Shown here one piece after another: positions 16,208 to 23,851 of a stretch of DNA of 64,000 nucleotides (position 1 is the stretch's first letter; each line of letters starts with the position of its first letter). A program made the translations under genes and the position numbers. Source of the DNA: Thainema sp966674685. Lineage in GTDB: Bacteria; Cyanobacteriota; Cyanobacteriia; Phormidesmidales; Phormidesmidaceae. Below the pieces are notes generated by a model. That model saw only the letters and a program-made list of their open reading frames with translations. It searched no databases and had not been told where the DNA came from. The stretch covers positions 92,667 to 156,666 of the forward strand of contig CBKWJC010000001.1 of the NCBI GenBank assembly GCA_966674685.1, read 5' to 3'.

Positions 16208-16441
16208 TCATACGTTGCAACGACCGCTACCCCGTTGAGCAACCATAAACGTTTTATTCTCGATATAAAAGAAGGATTGGGATTCCCGGCGACCACTGCC
16301 CCGATCGGCTAGGGCTGGCGCATTGGCGTTTTTACGAATAGAAAGTTGATGTGCGATCGCAGATGAAATGGACTGCGATTCTGAAACGAGAGCCATCCCT
16401 GTCATCATCATGAGGATGCCGATTAGTGGCAGAGTACGCAT
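16208..16441 (-). CDS. patX: PatX-like RGSGR peptide precursor (two pentapeptides)
   Basis: 77 residues. The N-terminus is a likely signal peptide (MRTLPLIGILMMMTGMALVS). The pentapeptide RGSGR occurs twice, at residues 47-51 (codons 16289-16303) and 70-74 (codons 16220-16234), the second only three residues from the C-terminus. Known from the family: PatS and PatX are exported precursors whose RG(S/T)GR peptide moves between cells and inhibits HetR; PatX is the form widespread in filamentous cyanobacteria. Here it lies 418 nt upstream of hetR on the same strand, which supports the call. A weak AGGG site precedes the ATG. Two full copies in one precursor is unusual in my experience. Precursor processing sites cannot be read directly, but both copies follow a small residue-Asp/Gln pair (ADRGSGR, AQRGSGR). 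Confidence 0.85.
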   Translation of the reverse strand: MRTLPLIGILMMMTGMALVSESQSISSAIAHQLSIRKNANAPALADRGSGRRESQSFFYIENKTFMVAQRGSGRCNV

Positions 16442-16613
16442 AGGTTGCTTTCCCTTTTGTTGTCTACTACCCCTTGTTACGGTGGTTGCAAGACCTCATC
16501 AGGAAATAGTGACTGCGTATTATTACGGAAATTTAAGGATTACAACGTTATATCGAAGAATAGGTAACTGCATATAAATAGATGCATCTACTGGCATCTT
16601 GTCCCAAACTCAA

Positions 16614-16656
16614 AGAGGTGATGTTACCGCCACGATGTAACGGCAACATCACCTCT
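16614..16656. repeat. Palindrome with 12-bp perfect stem upstream of patX
   Basis: AGAGGTGATGTT (16614-16625) and AACATCACCTCT (16645-16656). The stem extends inward by CCG/CGG past one mismatch. It lies about 170 nt upstream of patX, first of three inverted repeats in the 16442-16988 gap. Confidence 0.7.
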
Positions 16657-16673
16657 GCCAAATTCGGTTATAC

Positions 16674-16755
16674 AAGGTGCAAGATAGGAGTCTAAAAACT
16701 GGGGAGCGCCTCTCCAGGGTACTCTCCCAGTTTTTAGATGCGTTTAATTTATGTC
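16674..16755. repeat. Hybrid repeat: family F arm plus inverted family A core and flank
   Basis: AAGGTGCAAGATA (16674-16686) is the family F arm. Then comes a hairpin (13-bp arms 16691-16703 and 16726-16738), followed by TTAGATGCGTTTAATTTATG. Read on the other strand, this last part is the family A left flank (AAACGCATCTAAAAA). So the left side belongs to one family and the right side to another, around one hairpin. Confidence 0.65.
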
Positions 16756-16775
16756 AATCTATTGAGTCCTCAAAC

Positions 16776-16828
16776 AGTCATACTTTTGAGCCGTGTTAGC
16801 CACACCAATACGACTCAAAAGTATGACT
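16776..16828. repeat. Palindrome with 15-bp stem
   Basis: AGTCATACTTTTGAG (16776-16790) and CTCAAAAGTATGACT (16814-16828) pair perfectly. The 23-nt centre itself can pair further (CGTGTT / AATACG, one mismatch). It lies in the gap between patX and the plus-strand gene at 16989. Confidence 0.75.
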
Positions 16829-16988
16829 AGATGCCACTACTGATCAATAAATAGGGCTAATTCTAGAGCCATTGAAAACTGAATGTTTTCTGAATATGTG
16901 GTTAACAAAAGTGTCAAAAGTTCTATGATCAATACGAATGATCAATACAAAATCCGGCTACAACAATCCCAATAGGGTGTGAGCGCGA

Positions 16989-17333
16989 ATGAAGTATTTC
17001 TTTTTAACCGAAGGATGGACAGTAGGTCGCATTTGGGGATTTGGTGGCCTATGGGAAGAGCTGGGCTGGCGGCGAGAACCGCATTTACAGCGGCTTAATC
17101 TCTGTATTCAAGAACAGAACGAAATACTCTGGCTATACCAGGTTGAAGATGCCGTTTTAATGTTGGAAGTGAAGCCGACTGATGTGGTTTGGAATGCGAC
17201 AGAGCGCACCATTGGACAGGTTGTGCTGAAGCGCCTAATGACAGCAGAACAGGTGCTTGAACAACTGTGTAAGTCAGAGGTTCAAGTTGCTAGCAATCGT
17301 ACAGGGCTGACAGATTGGAGTGAAAGGACGTGA
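16989..17333 (+). CDS. Small conserved cyanobacterial protein, function unknown
   Basis: 114 residues, starting MKYFFLTEGWTVGRIWGFGG. The domain looks compact and aromatic-rich (WRREPHLQRLNLCIQEQNE, LWLYQVEDAVLMLEVKP, VVWNATERTIGQVVLKRLMT). There is no signal peptide, membrane segment or catalytic motif. The codon use and look of the protein are normal for the genome, and I believe similar proteins occur across filamentous cyanobacteria. It is divergent from patX and convergent with cofG; neither neighbour indicates a role. Confidence 0.7.
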   Translation: MKYFFLTEGWTVGRIWGFGGLWEELGWRREPHLQRLNLCIQEQNEILWLYQVEDAVLMLEVKPTDVVWNATERTIGQVVLKRLMTAEQVLEQLCKSEVQVASNRTGLTDWSERT

Positions 17334-17467
17334 TGATAGATGGAGAGAGGGAGCAAGGAAGGCTGGCTGGGAATACTAATTCTCTAAATTGTGACTTTAT
17401 TCTTTTATCCTGATACCTACAGCATCTGAATTTGTCGTTCAATATTATGGAGATGGTGTGGCGGCTT

Positions 17468-18469
17468 CTAGGGTTGTGATTGAGATAGGTAGTTGCGCCA
17501 GTGCTGTACGGCAGCCTGGAGATGATCCGGCAGCAGTCGATCATAGGTGGGATAAATGGGCAAACGGGGCTTGAGTTGCCAGCCCATCTGATTGAGTTGT
17601 GTAGCTAGCTGCTGATCGTGGGGATGGGGATAGTCTGGATTCACTTCATCTTTGGGGCCAATGCCACCCAAATCGCTTGCGCCTGCTGCAATACAGTCAC
17701 CGAGCTGATCGGGATTTGTAATTAAATTGGGTGGAACTTGGATCGTGATCTCTATAGGTAAATGCTGCTTGGCCAGCGCGATCGCATCTAATAACTGCTC
17801 GGTCACAAACGACTCACCCTGCCAATCTTGCGTTTGCCCAGGACGATGGGGCTGCAAGATCACTTCCTGAATATGGCCCCATTTTTGATGACACTGCGCG
17901 ATCGCAGCTAGCGTTTCGATCCTGTCGGCCTGTGATTCTCCAATGCCCAAAAGCAAACCCGTGGTGAATGGGATCTGGAGTTTTCCGGCTTGCTCCAATT
18001 GTTGAAGGCGCAAATTGGGTTGTTTGCTAGGTGCATGGCGATGAACCGTTTCTAATAGTTTGGGCGTCAGTTGTTCTAGCATTAAACCCATTGAAACGTT
18101 AACGGATTTAAGCCGCTCCATTTCTGTCCAACTGATTGGCCCTACGTTGGTATGAGGCAGCAGTCCCAATGACAGCGCTAGGGCACACAGGTCATAAATT
18201 CGCTGAAACCAAGCGCTGCGGCGTGCACTATTGGGATGTACCTCACCGCTGAGAATTAATACTTCAATCACGCCCTGCGATCGCGCCCATGTGAGTTGAC
18301 GCTGCGCTTCTGCCATCGATATCCACGTATCTTGTCCTGGATCAACTCGAAAGTTGCAGTATTGGCAACGGTTAAAGCATTCGTAGGTAGGCACAATTGT
18401 ATAAGCCGGACTGTACGTGACAATGCGGGTTGCTTGCTGCCGAATGGTAGACACTGAAAGATGACTCAT
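17468..18469 (-). CDS. cofG: 7,8-didemethyl-8-hydroxy-5-deazariboflavin synthase, CofG subunit
   Basis: 333 residues. This is a radical SAM enzyme with the 4Fe-4S-binding cysteines Cys31, Cys35 and Cys38 in YECFNRCQYCNFR. CofG, with CofH, makes the deazaflavin FO from tyrosine and a flavin precursor. In cyanobacteria FO serves as the light-harvesting cofactor of some photolyases. Further family features are EVLILSGEVHPNS, HTNVGPISWTEMERL, TTGLLLGIGES and DLGGIGPKDEVNPDYPHP. cofH is not in the window. It is a single gene, with the C3 palindrome upstream. Confidence 0.92.
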   Translation of the reverse strand: MSHLSVSTIRQQATRIVTYSPAYTIVPTYECFNRCQYCNFRVDPGQDTWISMAEAQRQLTWARSQGVIEVLILSGEVHPNSARRSAWFQRIYDLCALALSLGLLPHTNVGPISWTEMERLKSVNVSMGLMLEQLTPKLLETVHRHAPSKQPNLRLQQLEQAGKLQIPFTTGLLLGIGESQADRIETLAAIAQCHQKWGHIQEVILQPHRPGQTQDWQGESFVTEQLLDAIALAKQHLPIEITIQVPPNLITNPDQLGDCIAAGASDLGGIGPKDEVNPDYPHPHDQQLATQLNQMGWQLKPRLPIYPTYDRLLPDHLQAAVQHWRNYLSQSQP

Positions 18470-18550
18470 GAAACCTAAAAATTGAATCCCATTGTGCTGC
18501 AGTAAAAGTTGCGATCGCGCTCAATTCAACGTATTCAACTGCAACGTTAA

Positions 18551-18655
18551 TATCAAATCCGTGTACAGGAACCCTTGTTTATTTTTTGTGAAATGCCTGC
18601 TTTGTAGGCATTTCACAAAAAATAAACAGTGGATTTTTAACCGGAGTTCATATCA
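18551..18655. repeat. Family C nested palindrome, copy C3
   Basis: The outer arms TATCAAATCCGTGTAC (left) and TTTTTAACCGGAG...TATCAAT (right) surround a 25-bp hairpin (18576-18600, 18604-18628; one G-T pair). The hairpin is almost the same sequence as in C1 at 12881-12931, about 5.7 kb away, with loop TTT in place of TGA. Confidence 0.85.
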
Positions 18656-18667
18656 ATAGTTTGGCAT

Positions 18668-18742
18668 AAATAAACGCATCTAAAAAACAGAGGACGCTCC
18701 TCCAGTTTTTTAGATATGTATTTATTTAGATGCAGCTACTTA
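18668..18742. repeat. Family A palindromic repeat, copy A2
   Basis: It begins AAATAAACGCATCTAA, has inner arms CTAAAAAAC (18680-18688) and GTTTTTTAG (18705-18713) with a central GAGGA-CGC-TCCTC, and ends in the family tail GCAGCTACTTA (18732-18742). The inner sequence differs from A1 and A3. Confidence 0.75.
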
Positions 18743-18743
18743 C

Positions 18744-18838
18744 TACAGCGTTTTTGTGCTGGTGGAGTATAGGAATGTCTCTCTGCCAAAGGCAGAGAGA
18801 CATTTCCATAAATCTTACTAGACTAAAAAATGCTGTAT
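18744..18838. repeat. Family E nested palindrome, copy E2
   Basis: Directly joined to A2. The left flank TACAGCGTTTTTGTGCTGGT and right flank CTTACTAGAC...TGCTGTAT match E1 and E3. The core is a 14-bp perfect stem, AATGTCTCTCTGCC (18774-18787), and its partner (18791-18804) with loop AAA. Confidence 0.78.
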
Positions 18839-18868
18839 GAATTTGCTAAATAGCTTATGAACAAAGCT

Positions 18869-18910
18869 GTTTGTGAACGTGCCACCTAGCTGGGTGGCAC
18901 GTTCACAAAC
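18869..18910. repeat. Palindrome with 18-bp perfect stem
   Basis: Arms at 18869-18886 and 18893-18910 with a 6-nt loop, TAGCTG. The outer part, GTTTGTGAACG, resembles the arm of the D1 hairpin (7133), while the inner GTGCCAC echoes the D2 hairpin (43276). It is the fourth long inverted repeat in a row in the cofG-coq4 gap. Confidence 0.8.
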
Positions 18911-18987
18911 AACTTAAGATGGCTATATTGTGCATTCTAAAGCGCTGGAATGGTATGCAGATCGCAATTCTGTACAAAAAATGCCGA

Positions 18988-19010
18988 ATTTATGTATATG
19001 CAGCTACTTA
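18988..19010. repeat. Solo family A tail
   Basis: TTTATGTATATGCAGCTACTTA-like sequence ending in GCAGCTACTTA (19000-19010) matches the right end of A1 and A3, without a left half or hairpin. It is a fragment of the family A repeat. Confidence 0.55.
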
Positions 19011-19136
19011 ATTCATCCTCTCCATCAAAAAATTATCCTCAATGGGTTAATTGCATCCTTTATCTCCGAAATATTCAACAAAAGATTTGTTGAAGATCTT
19101 AGTTGATGTTTTAAGCCTGCCCCCGGAGTGTCCACC

Positions 19137-19622
19137 ATGCAAGACGATCGCACAAATGCTGTCCTCAAGCTCGCTCAAACAATCAATCCTCAGGTTGCAC
19201 CCCACCGTGAGATTACAATTGATTTGGTTGCGCTGCGCCAACTGCCAGAAGGAACCCTCGGTCGCGAATTAGCCCGTTTCTATGACGACAATGGCTTTAC
19301 GCCGTTTGATTCAGGCGATTGGATTCAGCGTACCCACGATGTCTGGCATGTCATCACAGGGCTGTCTCCATCTGAACATGACGAATTTGTTCTACAAGCT
19401 TTCACTCGCGCTCAGGTATTTCGGCCATCGAGTGCCATTATTGTGCTGGTTGGTTTGTTTCGCCGCCAGTTTACGCTGCGAGAAGTTGTTGATGCTATTC
19501 GCTACGGGCGATTAGCCGACCGTTTAATTGAATGGGACATTGAGTCTGACTGGGCCACGCCCCTAGAGGAAGTGCGACAAAAACTAGGCGTTATTCCATT
19601 CGAAAATGCGGCAGCATCGTAG
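19137..19622 (+). CDS. Coq4-family protein
   Basis: 161 residues. The ATG at 19137 is preferred to the GTG at 19128 because GGAG lies at the right distance before it. The metal-binding signature of Coq4, HDxxH-x11-E, is exact: His67, Asp68, His71 and Glu83 in THDVWHVITGLSPSEHDEF. In eukaryotes and proteobacteria Coq4 acts in ubiquinone ring modification. Cyanobacteria make plastoquinone, so the role here is open. The protein also shows the family segment RPSSAIIVLVGLFRRQFTLRE and a C-terminal WDIESDWATPLEEVRQKLGV. It stands alone; its upstream gap is full of repeats. Confidence 0.87.
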   Translation: MQDDRTNAVLKLAQTINPQVAPHREITIDLVALRQLPEGTLGRELARFYDDNGFTPFDSGDWIQRTHDVWHVITGLSPSEHDEFVLQAFTRAQVFRPSSAIIVLVGLFRRQFTLREVVDAIRYGRLADRLIEWDIESDWATPLEEVRQKLGVIPFENAAAS

Positions 19623-19671
19623 CTTAAGCCGTTCGCCGCACCACAAACATACCCGTGTCCTAACAGATCTG

Positions 19672-19839
19672 ATATCAGTTCTGCAATTTAGTGCTACTGA
19701 GTCCAGTGCTGAGGATTGAGTGCTGAGTTAGGTCAATCAACTATTCAAAACTCAAAACTCAACATTCAAAACTCCTCTCGCCTCACGATCCTGACCATTA
19801 ATGTAAGTAGCTACTTATAGCCATAGCTAAGAGAAACGG
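19672..19839. repeat. Family G repeat, copy G2 (simple-repeat cargo)
   Basis: The start (19672-19697) is identical to that of G1 (7225-7250), and the end (19817-19839) is near-identical to 7317-7340. The interior carries GAGTGCTGAG-type and CAAAACTCAA-type tandem repeats and CCTCTCGCCTCACGAT, longer than the interior of G1. A GTAGCTACTTA near 19807-19817 resembles the family A tail. Confidence 0.65.
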
Positions 19840-19882
19840 CATGACTACGGCCATACAAGCAGATTTTGGCTGGGGCTTTGCT

Positions 19883-19934
19883 CTAAAGCACTTGCTTTAA
19901 AACAAAGCAGGAGATCCACATTGGATCTCCTGCT
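19883..19934 (-). terminator. Rho-independent terminator of psaL
   Basis: A 12-bp perfect stem (19906-19917, 19923-19934) with loop ACATT. In the minus-strand sense it is followed by TTTGTTTT. A second small hairpin, TAAAGCA / TGCTTTA, follows at 19884-19899. It lies 51 nt beyond the psaL stop. Confidence 0.85.
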
Positions 19935-19984
19935 GAACTGATATCAACCTCAAGTTTGGCTTAAGCAGATTATCTCAGTGATGC

Positions 19985-20467
19985 TTACGCAATATTCTGA
20001 GCAATGCTTTGTAAAACGGTGAGGTTAGACATGAGCAGGTAAGCAAATGTCGCACCACCGATACCGCCAACTAGGAAACCGCCTGCAAACTCACTCCAGC
20101 CCTCATCTGTGCTCAAAGCATCAGGAGGATTGGGGTTGGTGATAGTTGCAACGGGTGGATTGACTCCAGTGCTGCCATAGATGGATAGGCAAACTGTCAG
20201 AATGACCACAAGACCAGAAGCGCTCAGCAGACCTGCTAGATAGGGAACATCGGAGTCCCGGAGCGGGCCAAGCAGCGCAAAAGGACCCAATAAGAAGTAG
20301 CCGTGAGCCATCCCAATCTCAAGACCGCGACGGAGCGGGGATAGATTTGAGCGATAGGCAGGCAAATTGTTAATGAAGGTTGTTGTGAACCCAGATGAAT
20401 TAACGGGCGTTGCAAGATTGCCAACTTGAGGATCATCAGCGGGGCCAACCACTTGGGGAAACGTCAT
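19985..20467 (-). CDS. psaL: Photosystem I reaction center subunit XI (PsaL)
   Basis: 160 residues, normal length. PsaL sits at the centre of the PSI trimer or tetramer in the thylakoid membrane. The N-terminal part is typical (LATPVNSSGFTTTFINNLPA, YRSNLSPLRRGLEIGMAHG). Two or three membrane segments follow (YFLLGPFALLGPLRD; LAGLLSASGLVVILTVCLSI; GFLVGGIGGATFAYLLM). psaI, which often precedes psaL, was not found in the 295 nt upstream. PsaL is on the same strand as psaF-psaJ but is probably transcribed on its own, since a terminator separates them. Confidence 0.97.
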   Translation of the reverse strand: MTFPQVVGPADDPQVGNLATPVNSSGFTTTFINNLPAYRSNLSPLRRGLEIGMAHGYFLLGPFALLGPLRDSDVPYLAGLLSASGLVVILTVCLSIYGSTGVNPPVATITNPNPPDALSTDEGWSEFAGGFLVGGIGGATFAYLLMSNLTVLQSIAQNIA

Positions 20468-20708
20468 AGCACGTTGTCTCCTGTTCTAAAACTCTAAATT
20501 CAATGAAATAAATGTGTTGATTATTCATCAACCCACTCACTAAAGAATGCGATCGCACCAGGAAAACAATAGAAAGTTGCACTCAACAACCTGCAATTTA
20601 AACTGACGTAAAAACGCTAGATCTGTATATCCAGGGCTAGATCAGTGCGCTTTATTTACAGAATCATATACAAGTTAATTCACTACAGTTAGCCTGAATG
20701 ACGATCGT

Positions 20709-20733
20709 TAAAACGGCATGAAATACCGTTTTA
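20709..20733 (-). terminator. Terminator of psaF-psaJ
   Basis: TAAAACGG (20709-20716) and CCGTTTTA (20726-20733) form an 8-bp stem about 30 nt after the psaJ stop. Read on the minus strand, the second arm ends in TTTT. Confidence 0.65.
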
Positions 20734-20762
20734 TTCCTCGATTTAGGTCGCATCAATTTGCA

Positions 20763-20891
20763 TTAGTGCAATGGATGGAACAAGAGATCGGGAAAGAAAC
20801 GATTGAATTCAATCAGGATTCCAGCCTGAATGGTCAGCCAGATAGCCGCTAGGACAGGAGCCGTAGACAGATATTTGAGGAAATTATCCAT
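20763..20891 (-). CDS. psaJ: Photosystem I reaction center subunit IX (PsaJ)
   Basis: 42 residues, found by eye below the usual ORF length cut-off: MDNFLKYLSTAPVLAAIWL, then TIQAGILIEFNRFFPDLLF, ending HPLH. The single membrane helix and the FPDLLFHP end are standard for PsaJ, which binds pigments at the PSI edge and supports PsaF. It starts 37 nt after the psaF stop, in the classic psaF-psaJ order. Confidence 0.97.
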   Translation of the reverse strand: MDNFLKYLSTAPVLAAIWLTIQAGILIEFNRFFPDLLFHPLH

Positions 20892-20928
20892 GAAGCATTC
20901 TCCTACAATAGAGATGGACTAGTCAGAA

Positions 20929-21414
20929 CTAGCGAGGGGACACTGGAATTTCGTCATCCTTAGCTAGGAGTTCACCCGTCGTCAGCTCTTTAATAGCAGC
21001 TAAAGGCCAGGTTGCTCCAGCTAATGAACACTTAATCGCCAGCGGAACATCAATAATGATTTCCTTATCCTCGGGGCTCTTTTCATTGCGAATCGCTTGA
21101 AGATAAGAGCGACCTGCCCAACCAATCCAACCTGCAATGATCAGGAATATGAGGCTGGGAATAATGAATTCTCCAGCATGATTTAAACGTCCATCAACAA
21201 CGAGATGGGGTAGCCCATCTTCGCCACAGAGGAGATTAGACTGACCGTAGAATTCAAACCGCTTTGCAGCAGCTTCATTGCGTGCATTGGCAGCACGCTG
21301 TTGGAAGGCCGGAGATTCGTTGCAAGGGGTCAATCCTGCAACATCAGCAGATGCGGATGGAGCGAATCCAAACCACAAACAGAAAATGAGTAATACAGCA
21401 AACAGTCGTCGCAT
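20929..21414 (-). CDS. psaF: Photosystem I reaction center subunit III (PsaF)
   Basis: 161 residues from the ATG at 21414, which has AGGAAA at a good distance. The longer frame from 21444 is not supported. A lumen-targeting signal peptide (MRRLFAVLLIFCLWFGFAPS then ASA-D) is followed by the mature start DVAGLTPCNESPAFQQRA, the disulfide cysteines in LTPCNES and NLLCGEDG, then LPHLVVDGRLNHAGEFIIPS and one membrane helix. PsaF is a docking-side subunit of PSI. It is first in the psaF-psaJ operon and divergent from tsaD (175 nt between starts). Confidence 0.97.
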   Translation of the reverse strand: MRRLFAVLLIFCLWFGFAPSASADVAGLTPCNESPAFQQRAANARNEAAAKRFEFYGQSNLLCGEDGLPHLVVDGRLNHAGEFIIPSLIFLIIAGWIGWAGRSYLQAIRNEKSPEDKEIIIDVPLAIKCSLAGATWPLAAIKELTTGELLAKDDEIPVSPR

Positions 21415-21589
21415 AGAAATATTTCCTTTTGTTACAAAGGACAAAGTTTGGTGTACAAAACGTTAAGTTATTTGTACGCAATTAGAGGCGAACTTCGCCG
21501 TAATCATACTCTTCTAAGTCATCTGCGTAAAGATACGCTTGTAAGAAGAGTTTACGTATTAGAACACGTATTAAAAAACGTACCAGTTA

Positions 21590-22645
21590 ATGGCAAAAAT
21601 TTTGGCACTTGAAACGAGTTGTGATGAAACGGCGGTGGCGCTAGTTGATGATCGTCGAGTGCTGAGTAATGTTGTTGCGTCACAGATTGAAATTCATCGT
21701 CGCTATGGTGGCGTTGTGCCTGAGGTGGCCTCGCGTCATCATTTGGAGACAATTAATGATGCGATCGCACAAGCTCTGGCCGATGCTGATGCCACTTGGG
21801 CAGACATTGACGGGATCGCGGCCACCTGTGCACCTGGATTAATCGGGGCGCTGCTCGTCGGCGTCACAGCGGCTAAAACGCTGGCGATGGTGCATCACAA
21901 ACCGTTTTTGGGCATTCACCACTTAGAAGGACATATCTACGCCTCCTATCTGAGTGAGCCGAAGTTAGAACCGCCGTTTTTGTGCCTACTTGTATCGGGT
22001 GGGCATACGAGCCTAATTCATGTCAAAGCCTGCGGCGAGTACGAAACCATCGGACAAACTCGCGATGATGCGGCAGGTGAGGCATTTGATAAGGTGGCGC
22101 GTCTGTTAAAACTGGGCTATCCGGGTGGGCCAGTGATTGACAAGCTGGCCAAAGAAGGAAGTGCGATCGCATTCCCCCTGCCCGAAGGTAACATTTCGTT
22201 ACCCCAAGGCGGCTTTCATCCCTATGATTCCAGCTTTAGCGGTTTAAAGACAGCCGTGCTGCGGCTAACGGAAAAGCTAGAACGAGAAGCTGTAGAACCA
22301 TTACCTGTAGCGGACATCGCCGCTAGCTTTCAGGAAACCGTTGCCAAATCACTCACCAAGCGAGCCGTTCGCTGTGCGCTGGATTACGACCTAAACACGA
22401 TTGCCGTAGGCGGCGGCGTCGCTGCAAACAGTCGGCTGCGCCATCATCTCCAGCAGGCCGCAGCCGAACACCAGCTTAAGGTTCTATTTCCACCACTCAA
22501 GTTCTGTACGGACAATGCCGCCATGATTGGCTGCGCCGCAGCCGATCACTTCAACCAGGGCCATCGCTCGCCACTGAGCCTGTCGGTGCAGTCCCGCCTG
22601 GATATCACCCGTGTGATGGAGCTATATGACTCACCCGTTGTGTAA
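21590..22645 (+). CDS. tsaD: tRNA N6-adenosine threonylcarbamoyltransferase (TsaD)
   Basis: 351 residues. TsaD transfers the threonylcarbamoyl group to A37 of tRNAs that read ANN codons, with TsaB, TsaE and TsaC. Visible are LALETSCDETAVALVDD (ATP fold), EVASRHHLE, the metal-binding GIHHLEGH, LLVSGGHTSLI, DDAAGEAFDKVARLLKLGYPGG (in part), GGVAANSRLR and CTDNAAMIG. Full length with no breaks. It is a single gene in the plus direction. Confidence 0.97.
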   Translation: MAKILALETSCDETAVALVDDRRVLSNVVASQIEIHRRYGGVVPEVASRHHLETINDAIAQALADADATWADIDGIAATCAPGLIGALLVGVTAAKTLAMVHHKPFLGIHHLEGHIYASYLSEPKLEPPFLCLLVSGGHTSLIHVKACGEYETIGQTRDDAAGEAFDKVARLLKLGYPGGPVIDKLAKEGSAIAFPLPEGNISLPQGGFHPYDSSFSGLKTAVLRLTEKLEREAVEPLPVADIAASFQETVAKSLTKRAVRCALDYDLNTIAVGGGVAANSRLRHHLQQAAAEHQLKVLFPPLKFCTDNAAMIGCAAADHFNQGHRSPLSLSVQSRLDITRVMELYDSPVV

Positions 22646-22649
22646 AGGA

Positions 22650-22788
22650 CTCAGAGCTGAGCATGGTGGGGTACAGGGTACAGTGCTGAGGGTTGAGTGA
22701 CCGGAACACGCCTTACTCCTCTCGCCTCTCGCCTCACTATTTCCCAGTGCTAAGTCTTTACAGCCCTTTACAGCCTTTACAATCCCCC
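22650..22788. repeat. Simple repeat tract
   Basis: The convergent gap between tsaD and the hydrolase is built from GTGCTGAGGGTTGAGTG, CTCCTCTCGCCTCTCGCC and TTTACAGCC units. The same kinds of unit make up the interior of family G repeats. No hairpin with a T-run is clear. Confidence 0.55.
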
Positions 22789-23724
22789 TCAAGCCGACAG
22801 CGTATTAGACTGCTGCCCAAATTGCTGGTGCTGCTGCACGACTGAGCGAATCGTTTGCGCCACTTGATCGGGCTGCTCAATCATTGAAAGGTGGCCGCAG
22901 TTGTCCAATTCCGTCACATTTGCTGCCTGTTGCTGAAATGATGGGTGGAAGCTGGCCAGATGTCGCACGTACTGCGGTTCCATGACCGTATCTTTTGCTC
23001 CGGCAATGAAGTGGAGCGGTTGTTCTAGACTCGCCACAATTTGCGGTAGTCGATGCACTTCTTCCTCGGTTGTAGACGTGAGTAGTGCTCCACGCGCCGC
23101 TGCGGCATCGGCTTTGACAAAATCAATTAATCGCTGCCGTCCCCAACGACGGGCTACGGGTCGGGCGACGCTATCTCGGGCAAATACCCAGTCCATGAGT
23201 GGCAGTTGGCTGAGCCAACGGGGACGAAATTTTACGAGTTGCTGGCCGACGGCCCGGAATTTCTCGAATTCATTCTTCAGGTAAATTCCGCCGCCAGCAT
23301 TGATGCAAATAACGCCCTGAATCCGCTCTGGGTCAAGATGAGCGGCCCAAATGGCGACACTGCCGCCCAGGGAATGGCCGATAATCCAGGCATTCGTGAT
23401 ATTGAGCTGATCCAACAAGCCGCTCAAATCCTCAGCGTAGGCTTGCAGGGTGTAGTTGCGATCGCAATCCTCTGTGCCAAACTCATGACGGGTTACATCA
23501 GAGATCGAGTCAGAGATCTGCTCAGACGCTATCGTCTCTAAAGACTCACCAAATCCACGCAGGTCATAGGCGATGCATTGAAACTGATCAACCAGTTGCT
23601 GCACAACTGGCTGCCAGTAGTGACGGCTGAGCAACCAGCCATGCACAAATATCAGCGCCGGAGCAGCTTGATCGCCAAAGCGCTCATAGGTATGAGAAAC
23701 CTGATTTACCGTAATGACTGGCAT
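22789..23724 (-). CDS. Alpha/beta hydrolase
   Basis: 311 residues. The alpha/beta-hydrolase fold is clear: ALIFVHGWLLSRHYWQP (oxyanion HGW), CIAYDLRGFGES, nucleophile Ser in IGHSLGGSVAIW, acid region AGAKDTVMEPQYV and the catalytic His in LDNCGHLSMIEQPDQV. An acidic insertion (residues 66-90, SEQISDSISDVTRHEFGTED) lies before the nucleophile region and is not typical. The substrate is unknown; esterases, lactonases and haloperoxidase-like enzymes share this pattern. No operon partner. Confidence 0.88.
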   Translation of the reverse strand: MPVITVNQVSHTYERFGDQAAPALIFVHGWLLSRHYWQPVVQQLVDQFQCIAYDLRGFGESLETIASEQISDSISDVTRHEFGTEDCDRNYTLQAYAEDLSGLLDQLNITNAWIIGHSLGGSVAIWAAHLDPERIQGVICINAGGGIYLKNEFEKFRAVGQQLVKFRPRWLSQLPLMDWVFARDSVARPVARRWGRQRLIDFVKADAAAARGALLTSTTEEEVHRLPQIVASLEQPLHFIAGAKDTVMEPQYVRHLASFHPSFQQQAANVTELDNCGHLSMIEQPDQVAQTIRSVVQQHQQFGQQSNTLSA

Positions 23725-23851
23725 CGATCCCGAGGCAATCGCAATAAATGAGCAATTGTACCGATCATGACATGAATTGATGTCATGACCAAGCAGATGT
23801 GCTCATTGATACCAAGCTTGGCGCATTGGTATCTGAAAAAGCTGTGAGTAC

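Noticed and set aside
20468..20762. psaI between psaJ and psaL
   Set aside because: No frame with the short single-helix PsaI pattern was found on the minus strand in this gap.
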